Assembly (NCBI RefSeq): GCF_003491345.1
Contig: NZ_CP025512.1
Coordinates: 558,001 to 622,000, forward strand
DNA from: Neorhizobium sp. SOG26
Lineage (GTDB): Bacteria; Pseudomonadota; Alphaproteobacteria; Rhizobiales; Rhizobiaceae
DNA: 64,000 nucleotides
Reading direction: 5' to 3'
Position 1 is the stretch's first letter; every line of letters begins with the position of its first letter. The position numbers and the translations under genes were made by a program. Shown here in pieces: positions 17,233 through 25,908 of the stretch. The notes below the pieces were generated by a model. That model searched no databases, was not told the origin of the DNA, and was given only the letters and a program-made list of their open reading frames with translations.

Positions 17233-17623
17233 GGCCGGCATTCCTTTTTTCGGTTTGATCGCCGTCAGGTGCCGGTTGAAACAACAAAGCCGCCTGACGG
17301 CGGCTTGTTGACATGGTGAACTGTCGGGCCGCCTTTTACAGGAAGGCCCAAAAATACGAGCAGGCGGTGGTGGTGCGCGTGTTCATCATGGGCAGATCAA
17401 TGCTCCCAGATGCAGATGTTGTCAAGCGCGTTGGTAAAGAGGGCCGTCATTGGGGCGAGGCGATGGTTCGCTGGTGGCGACACGGAAAAGGGCAGGGCAA
17501 CAGGGCCTGCCGCCAGCGCAAGAAACCAGAGCTTATCCCCTTGCGAGGGGAGGGCGCGTTGTATATCGCTGCCGCGGTCAGCGGCGCGCGTGAACGCCGC
17601 TGATGCGGCGAGGATCAGACGCC
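17233..17623. other. 391-nt region without a supported gene; one strong hairpin
   Basis: No convincing gene. An 8-bp stem AAGCCGCC/GGCGGCTT (17287-17306) extends by four more pairs around a bulged A and may be a terminator-like structure, although no clear T run follows on either strand. A second hairpin with CCCC/GGGG arms lies at about 17537-17550. Rightward frames through this stretch have no ribosome-binding sites and atypical composition. Confidence 0.5.
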
Positions 17624-17893
17624 TCAAGCGTCGGCAAATTCCTGGTAGCGGTTTTCGACCCAGTCCTGCGAAAGCGCGGGTGCCTGCACCTCGGGGGTAT
17701 TGGCATCGGCGGCTTCCATGACCCAGAGCGCCTTGGCGAGCGAGGTCGAGAACAGGGTGCTGCTGCCGGTAATCGCGTTGGGCGACCGGCTGACCTTCTG
17801 GGTCTCGCTTTGCTGGGCTTCCTCGGTCTTGCGCTCGGGAGCCTGGGTTCGGTTCGGATACTGGTAGCCGCTGTGGCCGCTATCAATCTTCAT
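17624..17893 (-). CDS. Hypothetical protein behind a CtrA-type box
   Basis: An 89-residue protein of unrecognised family. The N-terminal half is polar and Ser/Thr/Gln-rich, probably disordered. The C-terminal half (SSTLFSTSLAKALWVMEAADA, then LSQDWVENRYQEFADA) is helical and amphipathic. No signal peptide. A perfect TTAA-N7-TTAAC element lies 27 nt upstream of its start codon, so it may belong to the CtrA regulon. The ribosome-binding site is weak, so translation efficiency or the exact start is uncertain. Confidence 0.6.
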   Translation of the reverse strand: MKIDSGHSGYQYPNRTQAPERKTEEAQQSETQKVSRSPNAITGSSTLFSTSLAKALWVMEAADANTPEVQAPALSQDWVENRYQEFADA

Positions 17894-17919
17894 GGCTAAA
17901 CGCCCGCTTGTTCAATAAT

Positions 17920-17935
17920 TTAACGAAGCGTTAAC
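17920..17935 (-). promoter_or_regulatory. CtrA-type binding box
   Basis: TTAA (17920-17923), seven bases, then TTAAC (17931-17935) is a full match to the CtrA consensus TTAA-N7-TTAA(C). It is upstream of the leftward hypothetical gene starting at 17893; no rightward gene begins nearby. Confidence 0.6.
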
Positions 17936-18057
17936 CCTCGAAGCTTGCGTCAAGCTTGCGCGAATGACGTTGTTTTGCGGTGGGCCTCTTGACAGTTTTG
18001 GGACGTTAGACATCCGGCGGGCGAGTTGCTGCTTCGCCCGCCCGCATGTCGCGAGTT

Positions 18058-20166
18058 CTACATCTTTCCGGCCACCTTGATGGCAAAGGCGTATTCGAAG
18101 GCGATCTCCTCAAGCCGTTGAAAACGCCCGGATTTTCCGCCATGCCCGGCTGCCATGTTGGTCTTGAGCAGGATCGGTGCATCACCGGTGGTATATTCGC
18201 GCAGCTTGGCTACCCACTTGGTCGGCTCCCAATAGGTCACGCGCGGGTCGGTAAGACCGGAAATTGCCAGGATCGGCGGGTAGGGCTTGGCGTTCACATT
18301 ATCGTATGGGGAGTAGGCGGCGATCCACTGGTACTCCTCCAGGCTGTCGATCGGGTTGCCCCATTCAGGCCATTCCGGCGGGGTCAGCGGCAGCGTGTCG
18401 TCGAGCATCGTGTTCAGCACGTCGACAAACGGCACGGCGGCGATGATGCCGGCAAACTTTTCCGGCGCCATGTTGGCGACCGCACCCATCAGCATGCCGC
18501 CGGCCGAACCGCCTTCTGCAATGATGTTGTCGTAGGAGGTGAAGCCCTCCTTCACCAGATGGTCCGCTGCGGCAATGAAGTCGCGGAAGGTGTTCTGCTT
18601 GTGCTCCATCTTGCCGGTTTCGTACCAGGCAAAACCCTTGTCCTTGCCGCCGCGGATATGCGCGACCGCGTAAACAAAGCCACGATCGGCGAGCGAAAGA
18701 TTGTTGGTGGAGAATGCGGCCGGGATGGTGATGCCATAGGCGCCGTAGCCGTAAAGCAGGCAGGGGGCGGAGCCGTCGAGCGGCGTGTCCTTGCGGTAAA
18801 GCAGCGAAACCGGCACCAGTTCGCCGTCATGCGCCGGCGCCATTACGCGCCGCGTCACGTAGTCATCCGGGTTATGGCCGGACGGGACCTCCTGCGTCTT
18901 CAGGAGCGTGCGCTCGCGCGTCACCATGTTGTAGTCGAAGAGCTGCGTCGGCGTCGTCATCGAGGAGTAGGAGAAGCGAATGACGTCCGTGTCATATTCC
19001 GCCGCACCGGATAGCCCGAGCGAGTAGGCTTCTTCGGCAAAGGCGATCGCGTGTTCTTCGCTGGTCTGGCGGTCGCGGATGATGATCTGCGGCAGGCCAT
19101 CCTTGCGCTGCAGCCAGATGAGGTGGCGTGCGAAGGCCATGTGGGAAATGATCAGGCGGCCAGGCTCATGCGGCACGACCTCGACCCAGTTCTCCTTGCC
19201 GGGCGCGGACACCGGCGCCTCGACGATCTTGAAGTCCTTGGCGTCGCCGTCATTGGTGAGGATGTAGAAGACATCGCCACCTTCCGTCATCGAATACTCG
19301 ATGCCCTCGACGCGCTCGGCCACCAGCATCGGTTCTGCGGTGAGATCCTTGGTCGAAAGCAGGCGGTATTCGGATGTCTCGTGGTCGTGGATGTCGATAT
19401 AGATGAAATCGTCCAGCAGCGAGCCGCCGACGCCCATGAAGAAGCCCGGATCCTTCTCCTCATAAACCAGCCGGTCTTCAGACTGCGGCTGGCCGACGAT
19501 ATGGTGGAAGACCTTCGAGGGCCGGTGGTTCTCGTCCTGCAGCGTATAGAAGAAGCTCTTGCCGTCGGGGGCCCAGACGCCACCGCCGCCGGTATTTTCC
19601 AGCACGTCGTCCAGGTCCTGGCCGGTTGTCAGGTCGCGGATGCGCAGCGTGTAATATTCCGAACCCTTGTCGTCATAGCCCCAGATGCCGCGCGAATGGT
19701 CTGTCGTGTGGTCGATGCCGGAAAGCCGAAAATAATCCTTGCCGACCGCTTCCTTGTCGCCGTCGAGCAGCACCTGCTTGTCGCCGCCATCACGCGGGGT
19801 ACGGAAGTAATGCGGCTGCTCGCCGCCGGTCACGAACAGCGAGCCATAGGCATAGGGCCCGTCCTTCATCGGCACCGAACTGTCGTCTTCCTTGATGCGA
19901 CCGCGCATCTCGGCAAATAGCACCTTCTGCAGCTCGGCGGTGTCGCCCATGGCTGCTTCCATATAGGCGTTTTCCGCCTCCAGATGGGCGCGGATCTGCG
20001 GGTCGAGGAGCGTCGGGTCCTTGAACATCGCCTGCCAGTTGTCGGCGCGGAACCAGGCGTAGTCGTCGGTGCGGGTAATGCCGTGGCGGGTGTCGGTGAC
20101 GGGCTTCTTGGGCGCAACAGGGGCGGCGGGAAGATTGGCGAAAGGCGAACGGCGGGAGGTGGCCAA
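18058..20166 (-). CDS. ptrB: Oligopeptidase B (protease II), S9A family
   Basis: A 702-residue prolyl-oligopeptidase-family serine peptidase. It has an N-terminal beta-propeller (about residues 60-400) and a C-terminal alpha/beta hydrolase domain. The catalytic triad is Ser in AEGGSAGGMLMG, Asp in SGLTDPRV and His in AAGHGG. It cleaves short peptides after Lys or Arg in the cytoplasm. No ATG suits the family N terminus. TTG 20166 follows GGAG at eight bases and gives the expected start; another TTG at 20229 is less likely. Confidence 0.93.
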   Translation of the reverse strand: MATSRRSPFANLPAAPVAPKKPVTDTRHGITRTDDYAWFRADNWQAMFKDPTLLDPQIRAHLEAENAYMEAAMGDTAELQKVLFAEMRGRIKEDDSSVPMKDGPYAYGSLFVTGGEQPHYFRTPRDGGDKQVLLDGDKEAVGKDYFRLSGIDHTTDHSRGIWGYDDKGSEYYTLRIRDLTTGQDLDDVLENTGGGGVWAPDGKSFFYTLQDENHRPSKVFHHIVGQPQSEDRLVYEEKDPGFFMGVGGSLLDDFIYIDIHDHETSEYRLLSTKDLTAEPMLVAERVEGIEYSMTEGGDVFYILTNDGDAKDFKIVEAPVSAPGKENWVEVVPHEPGRLIISHMAFARHLIWLQRKDGLPQIIIRDRQTSEEHAIAFAEEAYSLGLSGAAEYDTDVIRFSYSSMTTPTQLFDYNMVTRERTLLKTQEVPSGHNPDDYVTRRVMAPAHDGELVPVSLLYRKDTPLDGSAPCLLYGYGAYGITIPAAFSTNNLSLADRGFVYAVAHIRGGKDKGFAWYETGKMEHKQNTFRDFIAAADHLVKEGFTSYDNIIAEGGSAGGMLMGAVANMAPEKFAGIIAAVPFVDVLNTMLDDTLPLTPPEWPEWGNPIDSLEEYQWIAAYSPYDNVNAKPYPPILAISGLTDPRVTYWEPTKWVAKLREYTTGDAPILLKTNMAAGHGGKSGRFQRLEEIAFEYAFAIKVAGKM

Positions 20167-20246
20167 GGAAGCACTCCGGGAAGATGTGAAAGGAGTGCCA
20201 CAGATAGGCAGCCCGTCGCCCGGAGGCAAGCGCGAGGTGGCGGCAG

Positions 20247-20372
20247 TTACTTCTTGCGCGGCTTCTGGTTAGGCAGCACGCCGTCTCGCCAGCTCTCGAA
20301 AAAGACAACAGCAACGGCCAGTGAGACACCGAATACGGGAAGCAGAAGAAGAATGATCTGGTCTGAAGTCAT
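20247..20372 (-). CDS. Small single-helix membrane protein
   Basis: A 41-residue protein starting MTSDQIILLLLPVFGVSLAV. It has one membrane helix (about residues 4-24) and a basic tail ending NQKPRKK. Its start overlaps the stop of the preceding 81-residue membrane protein as ATGA, which supports both genes and suggests a shared complex. Function unknown. Confidence 0.55.
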   Translation of the reverse strand: MTSDQIILLLLPVFGVSLAVAVVFFESWRDGVLPNQKPRKK

Positions 20373-20614
20373 CGCGTGAGGCCTCTCAGGATCCATCCAC
20401 CCCCTAGATGTAGGACGACGCCCAGGAAAAAGCAAACGAGCATAGGGAGCACAAACTTCGAGAAACCAGCTTCGACCGCAGATCCGTCATACACAAGTCT
20501 TGCTACAGGCGTGAATACTCCAACAAGCAGGACGCCGATGCCGATGTTGTTCAGGAACGTCGCTCGAAGCTTGATTTGTTCTTTCTGCGCATCTGAAAGC
20601 GTTCCGTCAGCCAT
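20369..20614 (-). CDS. Small two-helix membrane protein
   Basis: An 81-residue protein with a soluble N terminus (LSDAQKEQIKLRATFLNNIG) and two membrane helices (about residues 24-43 and 53-76). ATG 20614 follows GGTGG at six bases; an in-frame GTG at 20629 is an alternative. It overlaps the next gene by four bases, so the two small proteins are translationally coupled. I do not recognise the family. Confidence 0.6.
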   Translation of the reverse strand: MADGTLSDAQKEQIKLRATFLNNIGIGVLLVGVFTPVARLVYDGSAVEAGFSKFVLPMLVCFFLGVVLHLGGGWILRGLTR

Positions 20615-20681
20615 TGATCCACCACCCACGCGATGCTGGATCCTATCTATGGTTGTGGCATGCGGTCAATAACGACAGCGC

Positions 20682-21848
20682 TCACCCCGGGAGGTTCGGC
20701 ACCGTCTTGCGGTCGGGGAAGAGCTCCGACAGCACCGTCATGGCAATCAGCGACATCGGAAGCGCCAGCATGGCGCCGACCGCGCCCCACATCCAGGTCC
20801 AGAACAGGATGGCGAGGAACACCATGAACGGGTTGATCTCCCACTGGCGGCCCATCACCGCCGGGAACACCAGGTTTTCCATCACCAGGTGGACGGTGAA
20901 GAACACGATGGCCGGCAGGAGGCCGATCAGCAAGGTGTCGTGGGTGAGGATGCCCGCGACCGTGACTGACAGCGTCATGACAGTAATGCCAAGGAACGGG
21001 ATGAAGCTCGACAGGAAGGCGAACACGCCCCACATCACCGGCATGGCAAGGCCGCCGAAATAGGCGATCAGCGTCATGCTGATGCCGAGCGCGAAATAAA
21101 GCACCGATGCGGTGGCGAAATAATAGCCGAGCACCTTGTCGATGGCGTTCAGCACGCGAATGGCGATCAGCCGCTGGCGACGGGTGGGGAAGGCCATGAT
21201 GAGGGTGCGGCGCAAGCGCAGCCGACCGTAAAGGAAGAGCAGCAGCGCGGCGAAGAAGATCATGCCCTGTATCACGGCGGGCGTCAGCTGCGCGGTGACG
21301 ACGCCCAGAATATTGCCCGAGTTCTCGATGAGCTTGTCCATCGAAAGCGGGCCGTTGGTCAGCGTCGCAGGCGAAATCTTCAACCAGCGCTGGCTTTCCA
21401 GGAACGGCATGATGCGGGCAATGGTCTGCTCGACGAGATTGGGTCCTTCGCTGATCAGCGTGGAGACCGGCTGGGCGAGCGAGTTCGCAATCAGGAAGAC
21501 CGCTGCAAAGACGAGTGACGAGAGAATGAGCGCGATACCAGCGCGCGGCACGCCGTAGCTGCCGAGCTTGTCGGCGGCGAGGCCGAGGATCAGGCCGACG
21601 ACGATTGCAAGCGTAATCGGGATGAGGATCATCGACATGTAATGCACGAGCGCAAACAGCATCATGCCGAAGATGCCGATGATCGCCCAGGCCATCGCCA
21701 CGTCGAGCGCTTCGCGGCCGAGGATATAGGGTTCGTCGAGGTCTAGATCGTCGCCGGGAAGCGCCGGTTCCTTGCGGGCTCCGGCAGCCACGTCAGCTAA
21801 CTGTTTCTTTGGCGACTTGAAGCCACCTCTTGCACTGACTATGGCCAT
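20682..21848 (-). CDS. AI-2E family transporter
   Basis: A 388-residue membrane protein with about eight helices in the AI-2E/PerM layout: paired N-terminal helices (about residues 50-95), a long amphipathic periplasmic stretch, then a helix cluster containing FLGITVMTLSVTV and PLSMDKLIENSG. The family is named for autoinducer-2 export, but many members are Na+/H+ antiporters, so the substrate is open. ATG 21848 is preferred; the frame extends upstream with atypical sequence. It ends 67 nt upstream of the small membrane gene pair, on the same strand. Confidence 0.85.
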   Translation of the reverse strand: MAIVSARGGFKSPKKQLADVAAGARKEPALPGDDLDLDEPYILGREALDVAMAWAIIGIFGMMLFALVHYMSMILIPITLAIVVGLILGLAADKLGSYGVPRAGIALILSSLVFAAVFLIANSLAQPVSTLISEGPNLVEQTIARIMPFLESQRWLKISPATLTNGPLSMDKLIENSGNILGVVTAQLTPAVIQGMIFFAALLLFLYGRLRLRRTLIMAFPTRRQRLIAIRVLNAIDKVLGYYFATASVLYFALGISMTLIAYFGGLAMPVMWGVFAFLSSFIPFLGITVMTLSVTVAGILTHDTLLIGLLPAIVFFTVHLVMENLVFPAVMGRQWEINPFMVFLAILFWTWMWGAVGAMLALPMSLIAMTVLSELFPDRKTVPNLPG

Positions 21849-21962
21849 GATGATCCCCAATCTGCCGCCTATGGCACGAGAACGCAAAAGCAGCCCTCCG
21901 GTTCCGGAGCGCTGCTTCAGCAGAAGCATCAGAGACTAAGGAAAACCGCGCCTTTGCCGCTG

Positions 21963-22826
21963 TCAAGCGGCGAGTGTCAACCCGATACCCCAAGGGTCGA
22001 GCAGCTTGTGTCCTTCGGCGGTTTTGGTGGTGGCAATTCCCTGCTGGTCGAGCGCCAGGAGTGCCTTGTCCAGCGTTGCCTTGTCGTTGAACTGGATCGC
22101 GTAGTCGGAAAGCCCGGTCATCTTGCCTTCGCGGCTGCGGGCGCCGCGGCTGTTCCAGATGTTGGCTGCGATGTGGTGATGGTAACCGCCGGTCGCAAAA
22201 AAGCTCGCCCCCGGATACCGCGCCATCACCTTGAGACCCAGGACGTCGCGATAGAAGGCGTCGGCTTGCGGAATGTCGCCCACCTGAAGATGGATATGGC
22301 CAACCGACGTGCCGTCGGCCATGCCCGACCAGGTTTCCTTTGGGGCGCTGTCGTAAAGCTCCTGCAGGTTCAGCCGCTCGGTGGCCATGGCGACCGTGCC
22401 GTCTTCGGCATAATCCCATTCCTGCGGCGTGCGGTCGCGATAGATCTCGATGCCATTGCCCTCCGGATCGGAAAGGTAGAGCGCTTCACTCACCAGATGG
22501 TCGGAGGCGCCATCGAGCCGGATGCCGCTTTCGGCTGCATTGCGCAGCCAGTGGGCCAGCGCCGTGCGGTCCGGCACCAGGAAAGCCGTGTGGAAGAGGC
22601 CGGCGGAATTGCGCGGCGCCGGCGTTGCGTCATTGGAGGTCGTCAGCGTCAGCAGCGGCACGCCACCAACACCCAGCACTTCGCCGCTTGCCGTGCGTTC
22701 GATCACCTGAAGGCCGATGATCTTCTGGTAGAAGTTCGACACGAGGGAAAGGTCGCGCACCACGAGATGGGCGTTGCGCACATAGGCAGGGCGGGTCAGG
22801 GCGAAGGGCTGCAGGGTCTCAGACAT
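21963..22826 (-). CDS. VOC-family (glyoxalase/extradiol dioxygenase-like) protein
   Basis: A 287-residue protein with two vicinal-oxygen-chelate domains: about residues 15-135 (LVVRDLSLVSNFYQKIIGL; DPEGNGIEIYRDR) and 165-287 (VGHIHLQVGDIPQADAFYRD; DPWGIGLTL). Candidate metal ligands are the His of VGHIHLQV and the Glu of GIEIY. It resembles CatE/YwbC-type catechol-2,3-dioxygenase-like proteins of unproven activity. ATG 22826 follows GAGGAACGACC. A good sigma70 promoter lies about 70-95 nt upstream; a much longer upstream frame is rejected. Confidence 0.87.
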   Translation of the reverse strand: MSETLQPFALTRPAYVRNAHLVVRDLSLVSNFYQKIIGLQVIERTASGEVLGVGGVPLLTLTTSNDATPAPRNSAGLFHTAFLVPDRTALAHWLRNAAESGIRLDGASDHLVSEALYLSDPEGNGIEIYRDRTPQEWDYAEDGTVAMATERLNLQELYDSAPKETWSGMADGTSVGHIHLQVGDIPQADAFYRDVLGLKVMARYPGASFFATGGYHHHIAANIWNSRGARSREGKMTGLSDYAIQFNDKATLDKALLALDQQGIATTKTAEGHKLLDPWGIGLTLAA

Positions 22827-22893
22827 GGTCGTTCCTCGAAAGCGGCTGCTTGCCGCGCACGACACTGATATGGCTGAAGAGGACTGTTCACGG

Positions 22894-22922
22894 AAGTATC
22901 GAGATCGGTGAAAGATCGTCAA
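22894..22922 (-). promoter_or_regulatory. Probable sigma70 promoter of the VOC gene
   Basis: On the minus strand TTGACG (22922-22917) and ATACTT (22899-22894) are exactly 17 nt apart. The spacer holds two GATC words seven bases apart that could be part of an operator. The rest of the 311-nt gap to the hemolysin III gene (22827-23137) shows no other gene. Confidence 0.55.
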
Positions 22923-23137
22923 CAGGATGAAGACAATCATGCCGCCTGAACAAGTCACTTGCCACCGTTCGCATGCACCGTCAAAGAAGCTCAGCGACGT
23001 GTTCGGCTGCTTCGTTTTAAGAGGCCAATGGAACGAACACGAGTGCAACTGAATTTGAAACCGCCTCCCATTGCATCGGCCCGGGAATGATTTCATGTTG
23101 ATCTCATTCTGTACCGAAAGGAGACTGAAGGACTGGC

Positions 23138-23803
23138 ATGAGCGACCTTTTTGATTTCGGCCGCAAATACGACTTCCACGAGATCGTTGCAGATGGTGTG
23201 GTGCATGGAATCGGCATAATTTTCGCCCTGGTCGGGGCAACCGCGCTGATCTTCTATGCCACCGTCTGGTCGAGCCACAGCGGCATGGTTGCCGCCTGGA
23301 TCTATGGCCTTGGCCTCGTGCTCTGCCTGTCGATTTCCTTCACCTACAACATCTGGCCGCATTCGCGCACGAAGTGGATCCTGCGCCGCTTCGACCATTC
23401 GGCGATCTTCGTCCTCATCGCCGCGACCTACACACCATTTCTGGAGCGCGGCGCGGAGGATCCTTGGATCTTCGGCATGCTGATCGCGATCTGGGCGACT
23501 GCATTTCTCGGCATCACCATCAAGTGCCTTTTCCCGGGCCGTTTCGACAAGCTCGCCATCCTGCTTTACCTCGCCATGGGCTGGAGCGGCGTCATGGTCA
23601 TCGGCCCCGTGTCGGAATATCTGCCGACCGTTACCAGCTGGCTCATCGTCATCGGCGGCCTCATCTATTCGCTCGGCGTCATTTTCCATGTCTGGGAAAG
23701 GCTGCGGTTCCAGAATGCCATCTGGCACGCATTCGTGGTGGCAGCGGCTGCCGTGCACTACAGCGCGGTGATGACCTGCTTCAGCCTGTCGGGTGGGATC
23801 TGA
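23138..23803 (+). CDS. Hemolysin III (PAQR) family membrane protein
   Basis: A 221-residue protein with seven membrane helices. Family features are EIVADGVVHGIGIIFALVG in helix 1, the FDHSAIFVLIAATYTPF segment and the C-terminal FHVWERLRFQNAIWHAFVV with its paired His residues, which bind zinc in PAQR proteins. Its physiological role is unknown and it is not evidence of virulence. AAGGAG occurs about 18 bases upstream, with a GAAGG closer to the ATG. Confidence 0.9.
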   Translation: MSDLFDFGRKYDFHEIVADGVVHGIGIIFALVGATALIFYATVWSSHSGMVAAWIYGLGLVLCLSISFTYNIWPHSRTKWILRRFDHSAIFVLIAATYTPFLERGAEDPWIFGMLIAIWATAFLGITIKCLFPGRFDKLAILLYLAMGWSGVMVIGPVSEYLPTVTSWLIVIGGLIYSLGVIFHVWERLRFQNAIWHAFVVAAAAVHYSAVMTCFSLSGGI

Positions 23804-23872
23804 GCCGCAGCGCTGGACAAGTGCGACCCGGACGCCCATAGGAAGCCGACCCATATACGAGCTGGACGTCCC

Positions 23873-24376
23873 ATGACCGATATCATCGTTCGCGATGCCA
23901 CCGAGGCAGATCTGCCCGCCATCCTGGAAATCTACAATGACGCGGTCGCCAACACGACTGCGATCTGGAACGAGGTGCTGGTTGATCTTGCCAACCGGCA
24001 GGACTGGTTTGCAGCCCGCAAGGCCCGCGGTTTCCCCGTTCTCGTTGCCGAACTTGATGGCGTCGTTGTCGGCTACGCCTCCTATGGCGACTGGCGCAAT
24101 TTCGATGGTTTCCGGCATACGGTCGAACATTCGATCTACGTGCATCGCGAGGCGCGTGGCGGCGGCATCGGCCGGCTGCTGATGCGCGAACTGATCGCGC
24201 GCGCCGCCTCGAACGGCATCCACGTGATGATCGCAGCGATCGAATCGGAAAACGCCGCCTCGATCCGCCTGCATGAACGCATGGGCTTCCGCATCGCCGG
24301 CAACTTTTCCGAGGTCGGCACCAAGTTCGGCCGCTGGCTGGACCTCACCTGCATGGAACTGCGCGTCGCTGGCTGA
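23873..24376 (+). CDS. GNAT N-acetyltransferase, phosphinothricin/methionine-sulfone type
   Basis: A 167-residue acetyltransferase of the PAT/YncA subgroup. It has VRDATEADLPAILEIYNDAV at the start, the acetyl-CoA loop REARGGGIGRLLM, and ENAASIRLHERMGFRIAGNF at the end. Known members acetylate phosphinothricin, methionine sulfone or methionine sulfoximine. It is on the same strand as, and 69 nt after, the hemolysin III gene, and precedes a toxin-antitoxin pair. Confidence 0.9.
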   Translation: MTDIIVRDATEADLPAILEIYNDAVANTTAIWNEVLVDLANRQDWFAARKARGFPVLVAELDGVVVGYASYGDWRNFDGFRHTVEHSIYVHREARGGGIGRLLMRELIARAASNGIHVMIAAIESENAASIRLHERMGFRIAGNFSEVGTKFGRWLDLTCMELRVAG

Positions 24377-24426
24377 GCGTTGATCCGCAGGCGGGCGAGC
24401 GCTATCTTGGATGCATGGAGAAAACC

Positions 24427-24687
24427 ATGGCAAGCAGCACGAACCTCGGTCAGCCTCTGGAAGATTACGTCGACGGCCTGGTGAAGGCTGGCCGCTTCGA
24501 AAGCCGGGATGATGTCCTGCGCGAAGGCATTCGCCTGCTGCAGATCAAGGAGCGGCGCCAAGCGGAACTCGATGCGGTGCTCGATCGCGGGCTGGCCGAT
24601 ATCGAGGCGGGTCGGTTCAAGCCGCTCGAAGAGGTCGCTGAACGGTTGAAGGCAAAGTACACAGCGATGAAAGACTCTGGCCAGTGA
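24427..24687 (+). CDS. parD: ParD-like (CopG-type) antitoxin
   Basis: An 86-residue antitoxin with the ribbon-helix-helix text LGQPLEDYVDGLVKAGRFES then RDDVLREGIRLLQIKE, and an acidic tail. ATG 24427 has GGAG seven bases upstream; an ATG at 24415 is in frame but less well placed. Its stop overlaps the toxin start as GTGA. Confidence 0.9.
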   Translation: MASSTNLGQPLEDYVDGLVKAGRFESRDDVLREGIRLLQIKERRQAELDAVLDRGLADIEAGRFKPLEEVAERLKAKYTAMKDSGQ

Positions 24688-24995
24688 TTGTCGTCATCGC
24701 CGATGAGGCCGGGAAGGATCTCGGCGACATTGGTGATTACATCAGCCAATCTGATCCCGGCCGCGCCGCAACCTTTATCGATGAAATTGTCGGCCGTTGT
24801 TTTGCGCCTTCAAGCATGCCTTACCGTTACGCGGTCCTGCCTCGCTACAAGCGCCAAGGCATCCGCCATTTTCCTCACGGCCGTTATGTCGTCTACTATC
24901 GTATTGATGCAGAGCGGATAGAGATCGTCCGCATCTTGCACAGCGCTCGCGATCACTCCGCGATCCTGGCTTTTGATGACGAGGACGGTATTTAG
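24684..24995 (+). CDS. parE: ParE/RelE-family toxin
   Basis: A 103-residue toxin. It has the ADEAGKDLGDIGDYISQSDP first helix, the YAVLPRYKRQGIRHFPHGRYVVYYRID sheet and the EIVRILHSARD final strand of the ParE family. The start is a GTG overlapping the antitoxin stop codon by four bases. It is the second parDE-type pair in the window and only distantly similar to the first. Confidence 0.9.
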   Translation: MIVVIADEAGKDLGDIGDYISQSDPGRAATFIDEIVGRCFAPSSMPYRYAVLPRYKRQGIRHFPHGRYVVYYRIDAERIEIVRILHSARDHSAILAFDDEDGI

Positions 24996-25038
24996 CCTCT
25001 CGATCTCTTCTCCTGACGAATCTTTCGAGAGTTGCCGC

Positions 25039-25908
25039 ATGACCAGCCTTACCCGCATCGCGAACCGCCACCTGACGATCGAGCTTTCCTCGCTCGGTGC
25101 CGAAATGCAGAGCGTCACCAGTGCCGATGGTCGCGCCTGGTTGTGGAATGGCGACCCCAGGTTCTGGACCGGCCGCGCGCCGATCCTGTTCCCGATGGTC
25201 GGCAAGGCGCCCGACAACCGCGTCGAGATCGAGGGCAGGACCTACGAGATGGCGCAGCACGGCTTTGCGCGCCGCAGCGAATTTACGCTGACCGCCTCGA
25301 GCGACACCACCTGTCGTTACGAGCTTTCGGCTACCGAGGCGACGCGCGCCGCTTATCCCTTCGAGTTCCTGCTGGCGGTTGAATATGCGCTCGATGACGC
25401 GCGGTTGACGGTTTCGGCAGAAGTCGAGAACCGCGACACCCGGCCGATGCCGTTCGGCTTCGGGTACCACCCGGCCTTCCTCTGGCCGCTGCCCGGCGGC
25501 GAAGGTGAGGCACATCTGGTGACGCTGGACAATGGCGCCGAACCACCGTTGACGCAGCTCGAAGACGGGCTGGTGAAGGATGAAACGAGCCCGTCGCCAT
25601 TCCGGCAGGGCACGCTCGTGCTGGAGCACGAGCTTTTCCAAAACGACGCGTTGATCTTTGCCCAAGGCGCGGGCACGGGGCTCACCTATGTTGCCGAAAA
25701 CGGCCCGCGTCTGCACTTCACCTTCGAGAACCTGCCGAACATCGCGCTCTGGCAGAAGGTCGGCGCGCCCTTCCTCTGCGTCGAGCCATGGCATGGCACC
25801 GCCGCCCGGCATGGTGGTTCGCGGGATCTGGCGAAGCGCCCTTATTCAGTCATCCTGCAGCCGGGCGAAAAATCCCGCTTCGCCTTCACGGTTGAATTTT
25901 CGGGCTAG
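25039..25908 (+). CDS. Aldose 1-epimerase family protein (LacX-like)
   Basis: A 289-residue galactose-mutarotase-fold protein. Family features are the WLWNGDPRFWTGRAPILFP segment near residues 32-50, HGFARRSEF, the catalytic-type FGFGYHPAFLWP and CVEPWHG near the C terminus. It matches the LacX/YihR-type subgroup rather than classical GalM. It should interconvert sugar anomers in the cytoplasm. ATG 25039 gives the usual N terminus. Its 3' end overlaps the convergent argP-like gene by 23 nt. Confidence 0.87.
   Translation: MTSLTRIANRHLTIELSSLGAEMQSVTSADGRAWLWNGDPRFWTGRAPILFPMVGKAPDNRVEIEGRTYEMAQHGFARRSEFTLTASSDTTCRYELSATEATRAAYPFEFLLAVEYALDDARLTVSAEVENRDTRPMPFGFGYHPAFLWPLPGGEGEAHLVTLDNGAEPPLTQLEDGLVKDETSPSPFRQGTLVLEHELFQNDALIFAQGAGTGLTYVAENGPRLHFTFENLPNIALWQKVGAPFLCVEPWHGTAARHGGSRDLAKRPYSVILQPGEKSRFAFTVEFSG

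Noticed and set aside
17313..17721. Two rightward frames in the gap before the CtrA-box gene
   Set aside because: Atypical Arg/Ala/Trp composition, no ribosome-binding site, and one overlaps the real leftward gene.
21963..23240. A 425-residue version of the VOC protein starting at 23240
   Set aside because: The upstream part crosses the promoter and the divergent hemolysin III start and has no domain; ATG 22826 has a proper ribosome-binding site.
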